NCBI RefSeq assembly: GCF_001563285.1
Contig: NZ_CP005188.1
Location: forward strand, 1,059,501 to 1,123,500
Direction: 5' to 3'
Source of the DNA: Sphingobium sp. MI1205
GTDB lineage: Bacteria; Pseudomonadota; Alphaproteobacteria; Sphingomonadales; Sphingomonadaceae
DNA: 64,000 nt
Every line of letters starts with the position of its first letter. Positions within the stretch are counted from its first letter, which is position 1. Below, piece after piece: positions 1 to 8,584 of the stretch. The position numbers and the translations under genes were made by a program. Below the pieces are notes generated by a model. It was given only the letters and a program-made list of their open reading frames with translations, was not told the DNA's origin and did no database searches.

Positions 1-1
1 C

Positions 2-1678
2 AAGCCGTTCCTGTCGGACGGGCGGCTGAAGCCGATCGTCGAGGAACGGGTCGGAGCGAAGGCACAGAAGCTGGTCTATGCGACCGGCGGCAGCGCGCGG
101 ACGGAGCTGGTCGAATGCAGCCGCCATGAGCGCGAGCATTATGTGCTGGAGGACGAGGAGATATTGGAGCTGGCCCGCTGGGCCGTGCTGATCGAGCGGC
201 ATTATGGCTGCGCGATGGACATGGAATGGGCCAAGGACGGTGAGAGCGGTAAGCTGTTCATCGTGCAGGCGCGGCCCGAAACGGTGCATGGTTCGCGATC
301 CGCGACGGCGCTCAAGACTTGGCGGCTGACGAGCAAGGCGCCCGCACCGATCGTCACCGGGGCGGCGGTGGGCGATGCGATCGCTTCGGGCGCGGCCTGC
401 GTCATTCGCAGCACCGATGACATTGCGAACTTCGTCGATGGCGCGATCCTGGTGACCGACAATACCGATCCCGACTGGGTGCCGGTGATGCGGCGCGCGG
501 CGGGGATCGTCACCGACCATGGCGGGCCGACCAGCCATGCGGCGATCGTCAGCCGCGAACTGGGCGTGCCCGCCATCGTGGGAGCTGGCGATGCCACCAG
601 CCGCCTAAGCCCCGGACAGGAGATCACCTTGTCCTGCGCGGAGGGCGATCGCGGGCATGTCTATCCCGGCCGCCTGCCCTTTGTTGCCGAAGAGGTTGAG
701 ACCTCCAGCCTGCCCACCGCGCGCACGGAGCTGATGCTGAACGTCGCAAGCCCGGCCAGCGCCTTCCGCTGGTGGCGGCTGCCCTCGCGCGGCGTCGGGC
801 TCGCGCGGATGGAGTTCATCATCAGCAATCTCATCCGCGTCCATCCGATGGCACTCGCCCATCCCGATCAGGTACAGGATGCGGCTGAGCGCAGGGAGAT
901 CGAAGCCCTCACCAAGGGCTATGACCATCCGCGCGACTATTTCATCGAGACGTTGGGTCGGGGCATCGCGAAGATCGCGGCCGCGCACCACCCCCATCCG
1001 GTGATCGTGCGGCTGTCCGACTTCAAGACCAATGAATATGCCCATCTGCTGGGCGGCGGCGCGTTCGAGCCGCATGAGGAAAATCCGATGCTCGGCTTCC
1101 GGGGCGCGTCCCGCTATTATCATGAGCGCTATCGGGACGGCTTTGCCCTGGAGTGTCGCGCGATCCGCTTTGTGCGGGAGGCGATCGGCTTTGAAAATAT
1201 CGTCGTGATGATCCCCTTCTGCCGGACGATCGCCGAAGCGGACAAGGTCATCACCGAAATGTCGCGCCACGGCCTGATGCGGGGTGAGCGAGGGTTGCAG
1301 CTCTACATGATGGCTGAAATTCCCGCCAATGTGGTGCTGGCGGAGCAATTCGCTGCCCGGTTCGACGGCTTTTCGATCGGGTCCAACGACCTGACCCAGC
1401 TGGTCCTTGGCGTCGATCGCGATTCCGATCTGCTCGCGCCGTTGTTCGACGAGCGGGATCCGGCGGTGATGCATATGATCGCGGATTTGATCGCTCGTGC
1501 GCACAAAGCGGGGGTAAAGGTCGGAATATGCGGGCAAGCGCCGAGCAACTATCCCGACTTCGCCGAATTTCTGGTGCGCGAAGGGATCGACAGCATATCC
1601 TTGAACCCGGACAGCTTCGTGGCGACGCTGAAATGCGTGGCTGAGGCGGAAGCGAAGCGAGCAGCCCCTGGGACGTGA
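2..1678 (+). CDS. ppsA: Phosphoenolpyruvate synthase, 3' part (5' end outside window)
   Basis: Converts pyruvate, ATP and water to PEP, AMP and phosphate, the entry to gluconeogenesis from C3 compounds. The reading frame is open from the left edge, so the N-terminal ATP-binding part is mostly missing. What is visible: the end of the nucleotide-binding domain (FIVQARPETVHG), the swivelling phosphohistidine domain with GGPTSHAAIV (phosphorylated His codon at 536-538), and the PEP/pyruvate TIM barrel with GFSIGSNDLTQL and GICGQAPS (catalytic Cys codon at 1529-1531). The C-terminus ends normally for the family. The next gene starts 1 base after the stop, so the two are probably co-transcribed. 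Family assignment is firm; PEP synthase rather than pyruvate phosphate dikinase is favoured by the domain sequences but rests partly on the missing half. Confidence 0.95.
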   Translation, partial: KPFLSDGRLKPIVEERVGAKAQKLVYATGGSARTELVECSRHEREHYVLEDEEILELARWAVLIERHYGCAMDMEWAKDGESGKLFIVQARPETVHGSRSATALKTWRLTSKAPAPIVTGAAVGDAIASGAACVIRSTDDIANFVDGAILVTDNTDPDWVPVMRRAAGIVTDHGGPTSHAAIVSRELGVPAIVGAGDATSRLSPGQEITLSCAEGDRGHVYPGRLPFVAEEVETSSLPTARTELMLNVASPASAFRWWRLPSRGVGLARMEFIISNLIRVHPMALAHPDQVQDAAERREIEALTKGYDHPRDYFIETLGRGIAKIAAAHHPHPVIVRLSDFKTNEYAHLLGGGAFEPHEENPMLGFRGASRYYHERYRDGFALECRAIRFVREAIGFENIVVMIPFCRTIAEADKVITEMSRHGLMRGERGLQLYMMAEIPANVVLAEQFAARFDGFSIGSNDLTQLVLGVDRDSDLLAPLFDERDPAVMHMIADLIARAHKAGVKVGICGQAPSNYPDFAEFLVREGIDSISLNPDSFVATLKCVAEAEAKRAAPGT

Positions 1679-1679
1679 G

Positions 1680-4220
1680 ATGGCCGCCTCTGCGCGACCT
1701 GAGCTGACTGGCCTGTCCGCCTCGCAAGTGCGGGAGAGGATGGCGGCCGAAGGGCCCAATGAGCTGCCAAAGCCAGCGCGGCGCACGCCGTTCAGGATCG
1801 CGCTGGAGGTCCTGCGGGAGCCCATGTTCGCCATGCTGCTGGCGGCAGGGGGCATCTACCTGCTGCTGGGCGACAAGGCAGAGGCTTTGATCCTGCTGGG
1901 CTTTGCTGGTCTGTCCATCTTCATTACCATCGTGCAGGAGGCGCGCACGGAACGAACGCTGGAAGCGTTGCGCGACCTGTCGGCGCCGCGCGCGTTAGTG
2001 ATACGCGATGGGGAAGCGCGACGCATAGCAGGGCGCGAGGTGGTGACCGGCGACATATTGGTGCTGGATGCTGGCGACCGGATTGCGGCGGATGCGCTGC
2101 TGCTGGAAACGCAGGCGCTGGAAGCGGACGAATCCCTGCTGACCGGGGAAGCGGTGCCTGTTGCCAAGCGCGCGGCGCAGGCGCGCGATCCCGAACAGGC
2201 GGAGCCAGGCGGGGACCATACACCCCACCTTTTTTCTGGCGCCATAGTCACGCGCGGCAGTGGGATTGCGCGCGTCACCGCGACCGGCCTGCGCAGCCGC
2301 ATCGGTCAGATCGGGCGGTTTCTGGAGACTTTGGAGACGCAGGTTCCGCACCTTCAAAAGGAAACGGCGCGGATGGTGAGCCTGTGCGCCGCGGGCGGCG
2401 TGAGCGTGGCCCTGCTGGTCGTGCTGCTTTATGGTTCTCTGCGCGGTGACTGGATGGCGGCGCTGCTGGCGGGGATCGCTACCGCCATGTCGCTGTTGCC
2501 GGAAGAATTTCCAGTGGTGTTGACCATCTTTCTGGCAATGGGCGCGTGGCGCATCGCGCAGGTGGGCGTGCTGACCCGGCGGGCATCGGCGATTGAGGCT
2601 TTGGGGGCTGCAACGGTCCTGTGCACCGACAAGACGGGGACGCTGACGCAGAACCGGATGACCGTGACGGAGCTTTGGCTCCCGTCGGGAGCGGCGACGG
2701 GCATTGGCGAAGGAGCGCCGCATCCTGACTTTCATGACTTGATCGGGGCGGCGGCGCTCGCGAGCGCTCCGGTGCCGGTCGATCCTATGGAGGTCGCATT
2801 CCACAGCATCGCCAGGGAGACCCGACTTCCCGCCCGTGCGGACTGGCAGCTGGTGCACACGAATGCTCTGCGCCCTGACCTGCTGGCAATGTCCAATGTG
2901 TGGCGGTCATCGGGAGAGGGAGAGCCGTTGACCGTGGCCGCCAAGGGCGCTCCAGAAGCGATCGCGCGGCTGTGCCGCCTCGATACGGAGGCGCGTCAGG
3001 CTCTTGACCAGGCGGCGCAGGCTATGGCGGCGCGCGGCATTCGCGTTCTGGGCGTCGCATCAGCCCACGCATCTGGCGCTGATCTGTCCAAGGGGCATGA
3101 AATGCATGATTTCACGCTGCTGGGGCTGGTTGGCCTGTCCGATCCGCTGCGGGCTGGCGTGACAGAGGCGGTCGCCCAGTGCGGCGCAGCCGGAATCCGG
3201 GTGGTGATGATCACTGGCGACTATCCTGTCACCGCACAGGCGATCGCTGCACAGGCGGGGATCGGGCCGGGTGGGATCATGACGGGCGATGAGGTTAGGG
3301 CGCTGTCCGATGCTGACCTCTGCGCGCGGGTGAAGCATGTCGCGATATTCGCCCGCACCATGCCGGAACAGAAGCTGCGCATCGTGTCGGCGCTCAAGGC
3401 TGCGGGCGAAGTGGTGGCGATGACAGGGGACGGGGTCAATGACGCTCCAGCGCTCAAAGCGGCCGACATCGGCATCGCCATGGGTAAGCGCGGTACGGAT
3501 GTGGCGCGCGAGGCGGCGGCCATCGTGCTGGTGGAGGATGACTTTGGCGCAATCGTCGTGGCTATCCGCTTGGGCCGCCGCATCTACGACAATATCCGCA
3601 AGGCTATCGGCTTCATCTTCGCCGTGCATGTGCCGATCGCCGGGCTAGCCGTTTCGCCGCTGCTGCTGGGCCTGCCGCTCCTGCTGGGGCCGATCCAAAT
3701 CGCGCTTTTGGAAATGATCATCGATCCGGTTTGCGCGCTCGTTTTTGAAGCCGAACGAGAAGAAGACCGCATTATGCAGCGGCCGCCGCGTAATCCGACC
3801 GAACGCCTCTTTTCGGCAGGGCTGGTCCTCCCCAGCATCTTTTATGGCGGGATTGCTTTCGCGCTGCTGTTTGGACTTCAGTTGGGCGCGACATACTGGG
3901 GATTTGCGCCCGATCGGGTGAGATCGCTGCTTTTCTTCGCACTGGTCGGATCCATCTTGGCGCTGGTGCTAGTGACCCGTTCCTTCAGTACTTCGCTGAA
4001 GGTAGCACTCCGGCGGAACAATGCGTCGCTGAGCTATGTTGTGGCTGCCGTGCTGGCCGCTTGCGCATCGATTCTCTGGCTGGCGCCGCTGCGCCGCATT
4101 CTCCACTTCTCTGCGTTCCAATTACAGGATCTGGCCTTCGTGGTTCTGCTGCCGATTGTGCTTTTGAGTTTGTGCGAAATCGTCAAATGGCAGAGGGGAA
4201 GGTTTGCTTGGCAGCGATAG
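1680..4220 (+). CDS. Cation-translocating P-type ATPase (type II-like, substrate unknown)
   Basis: An 846-residue inner-membrane ATP-driven cation pump. Domains in order: N-terminal cation ATPase domain, two TM helices (about 48-90), actuator domain with LTGEAVPV (TGE at 155-157), TM pair carrying PEEFP (274-278) in the M4 ion-site position, phosphorylation site CTDKTGTLT (Asp317), nucleotide-binding domain, hinge TGDGVND (582-588), and six C-terminal TM helices. No N-terminal heavy-metal CxxC domain is present. Known SERCA/PMCA pumps carry PEGLP in M4 and TGES in the actuator; here they read PEEFP and TGEA, so Ca2+ specificity should not be assumed. Start ATG lies 1 base after the ppsA stop, indicating co-transcription, perhaps coupling ion balance to an energy-stress response (inference). 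Confidence 0.93.
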   Translation: MAASARPELTGLSASQVRERMAAEGPNELPKPARRTPFRIALEVLREPMFAMLLAAGGIYLLLGDKAEALILLGFAGLSIFITIVQEARTERTLEALRDLSAPRALVIRDGEARRIAGREVVTGDILVLDAGDRIAADALLLETQALEADESLLTGEAVPVAKRAAQARDPEQAEPGGDHTPHLFSGAIVTRGSGIARVTATGLRSRIGQIGRFLETLETQVPHLQKETARMVSLCAAGGVSVALLVVLLYGSLRGDWMAALLAGIATAMSLLPEEFPVVLTIFLAMGAWRIAQVGVLTRRASAIEALGAATVLCTDKTGTLTQNRMTVTELWLPSGAATGIGEGAPHPDFHDLIGAAALASAPVPVDPMEVAFHSIARETRLPARADWQLVHTNALRPDLLAMSNVWRSSGEGEPLTVAAKGAPEAIARLCRLDTEARQALDQAAQAMAARGIRVLGVASAHASGADLSKGHEMHDFTLLGLVGLSDPLRAGVTEAVAQCGAAGIRVVMITGDYPVTAQAIAAQAGIGPGGIMTGDEVRALSDADLCARVKHVAIFARTMPEQKLRIVSALKAAGEVVAMTGDGVNDAPALKAADIGIAMGKRGTDVAREAAAIVLVEDDFGAIVVAIRLGRRIYDNIRKAIGFIFAVHVPIAGLAVSPLLLGLPLLLGPIQIALLEMIIDPVCALVFEAEREEDRIMQRPPRNPTERLFSAGLVLPSIFYGGIAFALLFGLQLGATYWGFAPDRVRSLLFFALVGSILALVLVTRSFSTSLKVALRRNNASLSYVVAAVLAACASILWLAPLRRILHFSAFQLQDLAFVVLLPIVLLSLCEIVKWQRGRFAWQR

Positions 4221-4466
4221 CTTCTTGCAGGCCAGCGATGACGCAGTCGTTGCGCTATCGCAGTGCTGCGTGTCCGTCGTCAGAACATTTGGCGCAGGTG
4301 TCTGCGATGCTGTTGCTCAGCATGGTCGCGGCTGGGCGTTGCACTATGTCTGCAACGGGGTCAGCTGGGGCCTGACCGGTCCTATGATCCCGCCAATCCG
4401 CAGCAATTGGCCGAGTTCCGGGCGATGATGCATCGGCTGGCAAAGGCGGCGGTCGCGCCGGAGTAA
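4204..4466 (+). pseudogene. Possible small conserved ORF broken by a frameshift
   Basis: The 294 bases between the ATPase and the next gene hold protein-like sequence in two adjacent frames. From about 4204 one frame reads SDSFLQASDDAVVALS and continues to LTG near 4380. A second frame then reads YDPANPQQLAEFRAMMHRLA to a TAA at 4464-4466. A one-base indel near 4380 would join them into one protein of about 86 residues. The first frame overlaps the ATPase 3' end by 17 bases and no convincing ribosome-binding site is visible. I do not recognise the family. It could equally be chance coding-like sequence in GC-rich DNA, or a sequencing error in a real small gene. Confidence 0.3.
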
Positions 4467-4514
4467 GACTTTCTGGCGTAGGCGCAGGTGTAGTCGTCGG
4501 CCTGGCCCGTCAGG

Positions 4515-4772
4515 TCAGTGCGTTTCCGCGCGCAGCCGATCCGCCAACTGCTCAATTTCGAAAGGCTCCAGAATCCAGGTGCGGGTCTTCCGGCCCACGC
4601 GATGGATCGGCTGGGTCAGGAGAACGCGGGCCTGTTCGCGCGCATGGGGCTTGAATATCGCGAAATGCTGGGCGCAGTCACGAATGGTTCCGATGAGAGG
4701 CGCCCGTCCTTCAAGGTCGATCAACGTGGCGGGCTGATCCCAGGGGATGGCGGACGTGGGATGGTCGGTCAT
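4515..4772 (-). CDS. Small hypothetical protein, 85 aa
   Basis: Encodes 85 residues starting MTDHPTSAIPWDQP. An open frame extends upstream to 4838, but the ATG at 4772 is preceded by GGAG seven bases away and is chosen as start. There is no signal peptide or membrane segment. The composition is ordinary for a soluble protein (a DLEGRAPLIGTIRDCAQHF stretch, then a basic segment around GRKTRTW and an acidic, helical C-terminus). I do not recognise the family. It faces the ATPase convergently and lies downstream of the exported methyltransferase-like gene on the same strand, so it may be the last gene of that unit. Confidence 0.55.
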   Translation of the reverse strand: MTDHPTSAIPWDQPATLIDLEGRAPLIGTIRDCAQHFAIFKPHAREQARVLLTQPIHRVGRKTRTWILEPFEIEQLADRLRAETH

Positions 4773-4919
4773 GGGGCAACTCCGGGCTGACCAATGGCGC
4801 CTATCGGTTTCGGACAGAAAATGGAAAGGCCAAATCAACTCTCGCTGTGTCGGCTATTGGGAAGGCAGATGGCTGAGCAGCCGGAATGAGGCTGCTCATG
4901 GGCCAACAGCATCCTTACG

Positions 4920-5732
4920 CTACCCTGCGGGCTTTCTGAATTTGAGTGTCATCCGGTCGCTTTCGCCGATGGCGAGATATTTCGCCGTGTCCATATCGCC
5001 ATTGCTGAGCGTGGGAGGCAGCGTCCAGACACCCTTCGGCCAGTCCGCCGTATCACCGGGGTTGGCGTTGATTTCCGATCCGCCGACATATTCAAAGCCT
5101 GCGGCCTCGGCCAGGCCGCGAACGGTCGAGGTCTTGAGATAGCCACTTTTCTTTTCAAGCGCGCTGTCCCGATCTTCGGGCAAGCGGTGATCGACGATGC
5201 CCAGCGTCCCACCGGGCTTCAGAAGATCGTAAAAAGCCTTGAAGGTCGCCGCCTCCGTTCCTGCCATGACCATATTGTGTACATTGCGGAAGGTGAGCAG
5301 CGTATCGACGCTGCCGGCCGGGATCGTGGTCGTCTGTTCCGGGTAGGGAACCAGCTTCACCTTGTCATAGACATCCGGCTTCGCGGCGAGAAACTTCCGG
5401 TAGCCGTCGAGATAGCGACCCGATGGCTGGAGCGCATATAATGTCCCCTTTTCGCGCAGCAGGGGGGCGAGGATTTCGGTGTACCAGCCGCCACCCGGAC
5501 TATATTCAGCAATCGTCTGGTCCGGCGTGATACCGAAAAAGGCCAGTGTTTCAGCCGGGTGGCGATATTTGTCGCGCGCCGTGTTGGTGGCGCTCCGGCT
5601 TGGCGCGGCAACTGCCGCCGCTATCGGATCGGCCTTCTGCGGCATCGTGTGGCCCTCATGCTGCGCGGCGAGGGGCAGGGCGGGGACGGCAATGGCGGTC
5701 AATAGCAGGCACGTGCGCGCGAGACGGTTCAT
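4920..5732 (-). CDS. Exported class I SAM-methyltransferase-like protein
   Basis: A 270-residue protein with a clear N-terminal signal peptide (MNRLARTCLLLTAIAVP..., likely cleaved after LAA at about residue 23), followed by a Rossmann-type methyltransferase fold: motif I-like IAEYSPGGGWYTEIL (about 74-88), then DTLLTFRNVHNMV and DLLKPGGTLGIVDHR, which match motifs II-III of class I enzymes. The start at 5732 is preceded by GAGAGG; an in-frame ATG five codons upstream is less well placed. Known class I methyltransferases need cytoplasmic S-adenosylmethionine, so export is puzzling: the protein may not be a methyltransferase in practice, or it may bind another ligand. The substrate cannot be told from sequence. 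Confidence 0.8.
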   Translation of the reverse strand: MNRLARTCLLLTAIAVPALPLAAQHEGHTMPQKADPIAAAVAAPSRSATNTARDKYRHPAETLAFFGITPDQTIAEYSPGGGWYTEILAPLLREKGTLYALQPSGRYLDGYRKFLAAKPDVYDKVKLVPYPEQTTTIPAGSVDTLLTFRNVHNMVMAGTEAATFKAFYDLLKPGGTLGIVDHRLPEDRDSALEKKSGYLKTSTVRGLAEAAGFEYVGGSEINANPGDTADWPKGVWTLPPTLSNGDMDTAKYLAIGESDRMTLKFRKPAG

Positions 5733-5907
5733 CGGGGATCCTCTCATTCATCGGCGATCACACTGATGTGCCGCCTGCGTCGGCGAAGCGCAAGCGTGCG
5801 ATGGCCTGCCCTGCCTGCCTATCGAGTTTGTTCAGGGGCTTGACGGGGTTCAAGGGCACGTGCCGCCCCGGCAAAGACCTGTCGTCCAATTGCAATGCGA
5901 CCCGGCA

Positions 5908-6564
5908 TTACTGGCCGGTCTGCGCATGGGGCGCTGCAACCCCTTTCGACTCTGGCGACTCCCGTTGCCGCAGGAAAATCGACAGGACCACGAGCACCGC
6001 CGTCGAGAGAAACTCGCTTTGCCAGTTCTGGAAGGATTCGAACCACAGCTGCGGATCGCCCAGATAGGCGAATGTGGTAAGCGGCTGCTCGCCATGGGCG
6101 AGCGCTTCTTGTGCTGCGGCGCGGGCGCTTTGCGTCCAGTGGATGATGAAGGATATGACGAACAGGATAGCCAGCGCCAATCCCAGCGAGCGGGCATAAA
6201 GGGCTCGCCAAAGCGGCCCTCGACGCAATATGCGCGGGGAACCGGGCTTGCTCGCCTGAAGATCGAGATCTTCGTCACGGGCGGGGCCGTCCGGATCCTT
6301 TGATTCAGCCGAACCACGCTGGATAAGGAACGCCGTCAGCACGACATAGGCCGACATCTGGAGAAATTCGCTTTCCCAATTCTCGAACACGCTTGAGAGG
6401 AATTCGGGGCTGAAAAGATAGGCAGCGGGGGAAAGGACGGTTTCGCCGTGACGCTGCGCATCTTCCACCTGGACATGCCAACCCGCGATCCATTGCCCCA
6501 ATATGGTACCGGCGAACAGCAGCATCAGGACGATCGTCAGTCCATTGTCTCGAAGCATGCGCAT
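5908..6564 (-). CDS. Four-TM membrane protein with internal duplication (DUF6766-type)
   Basis: A 218-residue membrane protein built as two homologous halves. Residues about 4-89 and 122-207 align: each has a TM helix (10-29; 126-143), a Q/H-rich amphipathic segment ending HGE(T/Q), a Y-L-x-(S/D)-P element, the motif NWESEF (62-67) or NWQSEF (180-185), a second TM helix, and a QR...ESK end. The halves are joined by a charged linker (88-120). The NWxSEF signature and size fit what I recall of the uncharacterised DUF6766 family; no function is known to me. The first ATG is preceded by GGGAG six to seven bases away. It sits among stress genes on the same strand as the MgtC/DUF4010 and Hsp20 genes, which suggests membrane or envelope stress (inference). 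Confidence 0.8.
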   Translation of the reverse strand: MRMLRDNGLTIVLMLLFAGTILGQWIAGWHVQVEDAQRHGETVLSPAAYLFSPEFLSSVFENWESEFLQMSAYVVLTAFLIQRGSAESKDPDGPARDEDLDLQASKPGSPRILRRGPLWRALYARSLGLALAILFVISFIIHWTQSARAAAQEALAHGEQPLTTFAYLGDPQLWFESFQNWQSEFLSTAVLVVLSIFLRQRESPESKGVAAPHAQTGQ

Positions 6565-6662
6565 TGCGCTCTCCCGTCAGTTTTCGAAGTGAAAACGCCG
6601 AAGGGATTATAATGGCTCCGGCCGCCTATGCGGTCGCGCCCGGGCGCAACCCCATCATAACG

Positions 6663-7907
6663 TCATAACGTCATCCACCCGATAAGGCTCGCGCCCGCCG
6701 CCGCCATGGCGGCCAGAAGGGGCATGGAGGCCCTGATCCCGCCATGGCCCCAGCCGATGACGATGGTAATGACCGCCTTGGCGAACGTGTTGGCGAGGAC
6801 GGCGGCCCCCAGGATCAGCCCGGCCGTGCGGTCGTCGAGCAGGTGAGCGGGAAGCCCCGCCATCGTCATCACCGCCGCATCCACGTCCGAAATGCCCGTG
6901 AGCGTCAGGACGACCGCCATGCCCTGCTGTCCAAAATGCTCCAACGCCCATCGCGCGGCGAGAGAAAGCGCGGCAACGAGGGCGGCCAGCAGCAGCGCAG
7001 GCGTGAAGCCCAGCGGATTGGATATCGCGCTCCCGTCACTCGACTTCCCCTGCGCGCGCCAGGCGATCAGGGCGAAGGCGACCCCCACCAGCGTGGCCGG
7101 CGCCATGGTCAGCGCCAGCGTCGGCAATGCGCGGGGGACGAGGGCGAGCGCGACAAGCTGAACCCGCACGAACATCACGATGGATGCGACCGCAATGCCA
7201 GCGGACAATAGAGAGCGCCCATCCGGCTCATCCCGCAGTCGTCGGGCATAGTCGGCGGTGACTGCGGTAGAGGAGACGATGGCGCCGGTCAGCGCCACCG
7301 CCAACACGCCCCGGTCGCGGCCGAAGCGTCGCGAGACAGCGTAACCGGCAAAGGACAGTCCCATGACGAAGACCACCACCATCCAGATTTTGCGGGGGTT
7401 CCAGGCGTCATAGGGGCCGTAGGCGGCATCGGGCAGCAGCGGCAGGATGACGAGGGAAACCAGCAGGAAGCGGGAAACGCCTTCTATCTCGCTCTCGTCC
7501 ATTCCCCTGAGCAGGGCGTGCATCGATTGCCGCGCGCTGAGGATCGCAAAGATCGCCGCGCCGGTGGCTAGGCCAAATGTGGGCGAGATCCGCGTTGCGC
7601 AAAAGCCTGCCGCGAACGTCAAAAGGCCCGCGACTGTCGTCGTTGCGGACAGATGATCCTGATCGATGGTTCGGGCATAGCCCACGGTGAGAATGGCCGC
7701 GATCCCGGCACCCAGAATGGCGGCGATCATGTCCGGCGCGATCCCGCCAAGTCCGCCCAGCAATCCTATCAGTCCAAATGTGCGAAAGCCCGCAACCCTG
7801 CGGCCCTTGCCGAAATCCCGTTGGGTCCAGCCACGCTCTAGCCCCACCAGCAATCCAACGGCGACGGATGCGATCAGGGAAAGATATGGATGCGCGATGT
7901 CGAACAT
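6663..7907 (-). CDS. MgtC/SapB-DUF4010 family integral membrane protein
   Basis: About 414 residues, almost entirely hydrophobic, with roughly a dozen predicted TM helices. The N-terminal third carries the MgtC/SapB-like pattern (VGLLVGLERGWTQRD, then RVAGFRTFGLIGLLGG). The rest matches the DUF4010 pattern, with TGISDVDAAVMTMAG and VLANTFAKAVITI near the C-terminus. MgtC proteins are linked in other bacteria to Mg2+ limitation and control of membrane energetics; the role of the DUF4010 form is unknown. The start MFDIAHPYLS at 7907 is chosen because upstream in-frame residues look non-coding and because a tiny ORF ends 4 bases before it, suggesting translational coupling. Its place beside a P-type ATPase supports an ion-homeostasis theme. 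Confidence 0.85.
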   Translation of the reverse strand: MFDIAHPYLSLIASVAVGLLVGLERGWTQRDFGKGRRVAGFRTFGLIGLLGGLGGIAPDMIAAILGAGIAAILTVGYARTIDQDHLSATTTVAGLLTFAAGFCATRISPTFGLATGAAIFAILSARQSMHALLRGMDESEIEGVSRFLLVSLVILPLLPDAAYGPYDAWNPRKIWMVVVFVMGLSFAGYAVSRRFGRDRGVLAVALTGAIVSSTAVTADYARRLRDEPDGRSLLSAGIAVASIVMFVRVQLVALALVPRALPTLALTMAPATLVGVAFALIAWRAQGKSSDGSAISNPLGFTPALLLAALVAALSLAARWALEHFGQQGMAVVLTLTGISDVDAAVMTMAGLPAHLLDDRTAGLILGAAVLANTFAKAVITIVIGWGHGGIRASMPLLAAMAAAGASLIGWMTL

Positions 7908-7911
7908 GACG

Positions 7912-8031
7912 TCACCGCGTCCTGACGACGGTTTTGCTGATCCGGTCGTCCAGCATCGAAATCTGTACATCGGCGGCTGTCGCTGCCGCCAGCAGCGCCG
8001 ACGTCAGCGGCGAAAGCGCAATAAGGTTCAT
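7912..8031 (-). CDS. Possible 39-aa leader or small protein upstream of DUF4010 gene
   Basis: An ATG at 8031 preceded by the strong purine run GAAGGGGGG opens a 39-codon frame (MNLIALSPLTSALLAAATAA..., ending KTVVRTR) that stops four bases before the DUF4010 start. It has a hydrophobic N-terminal half and a basic end. The DUF4010 start itself has only a weak ribosome-binding site, so translation through this ORF could deliver ribosomes to it. I recognise no family. Strong initiation signals and tight spacing argue for a real translated leader; the short length means chance cannot be excluded. Confidence 0.4.
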   Translation of the reverse strand: MNLIALSPLTSALLAAATAADVQISMLDDRISKTVVRTR

Positions 8032-8083
8032 CCCCCCTTCATAGCATCATGAAAGGATCATTGCGCGATCGCATCGACCTGCT

Positions 8084-8584
8084 TCATCCGGCTTGCTTTG
8101 AACCCACCGGTATCTGGCGCGGCTTCTTCGCCTCCGTTGCGAGACGGGGCACCGATACCTTCAACAATCCTTTTTCCAGATGAGCGCTGGCCTTGTCGGG
8201 GTCAGCCTCGAACGGAAGGGCGAAGCGGCGCAGGAAGCTGCCCTGGCTGCGTTCGATCAGATGATAATGTTTCTTCTCGTCCTTTTCCTCGCGCTCTTCC
8301 TTATGTTCGGCCTTCACGGTCAGGACGCCTTCCTGAATGTCGAGCGAGACGTCCTTTTCGTCGAAGCCGGGCAGTTCGGCCGTCAGTTCCAGGCCGGTTT
8401 CGGTCTCCGCGATGTCCACCTTGGGCAAGAGAAAGCTCTTGCCGTCACCGCTCTGCGATGGCCATCCGCGGCCCAGATCATCGACCAGACGGTCCATTTC
8501 TTTGCGAAAATCACCAAAGGGATCGAAATTGCCGCGCAGCAGGTTGCCCCGGCCAAAGGGAATGAGGGAACGATAGTCAGCCAC
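8084..8584 (-). CDS. Small heat-shock protein, Hsp20/alpha-crystallin family
   Basis: ATP-independent holdase chaperone of 166 residues. The N-terminal arm (1-53, with FDPFGDFRKEMDRL) precedes the alpha-crystallin domain (about 54-148), recognisable by VDIAETETGLELTAELPG, GVLTVKAE and the closing GLLKVSVPR (139-147). A C-terminal IPV anchor motif (158-160) is present, as needed for oligomer assembly. Translation starts at GTG (8582-8584), with AAGGAG and GAAGGA upstream. The gene heads a run of same-strand genes that includes the MgtC/DUF4010 and DUF6766-type proteins. An upstream CTTG-type heat-shock sigma-factor element is conceivable, but I could not identify a convincing promoter. Confidence 0.95.
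   Translation of the reverse strand: MADYRSLIPFGRGNLLRGNFDPFGDFRKEMDRLVDDLGRGWPSQSGDGKSFLLPKVDIAETETGLELTAELPGFDEKDVSLDIQEGVLTVKAEHKEEREEKDEKKHYHLIERSQGSFLRRFALPFEADPDKASAHLEKGLLKVSVPRLATEAKKPRQIPVGSKQAG

Noticed and set aside
605..1855. A 416-codon minus-strand frame over ppsA
   Set aside because: Antisense to catalytic motifs of PEP synthase; no plausible product.
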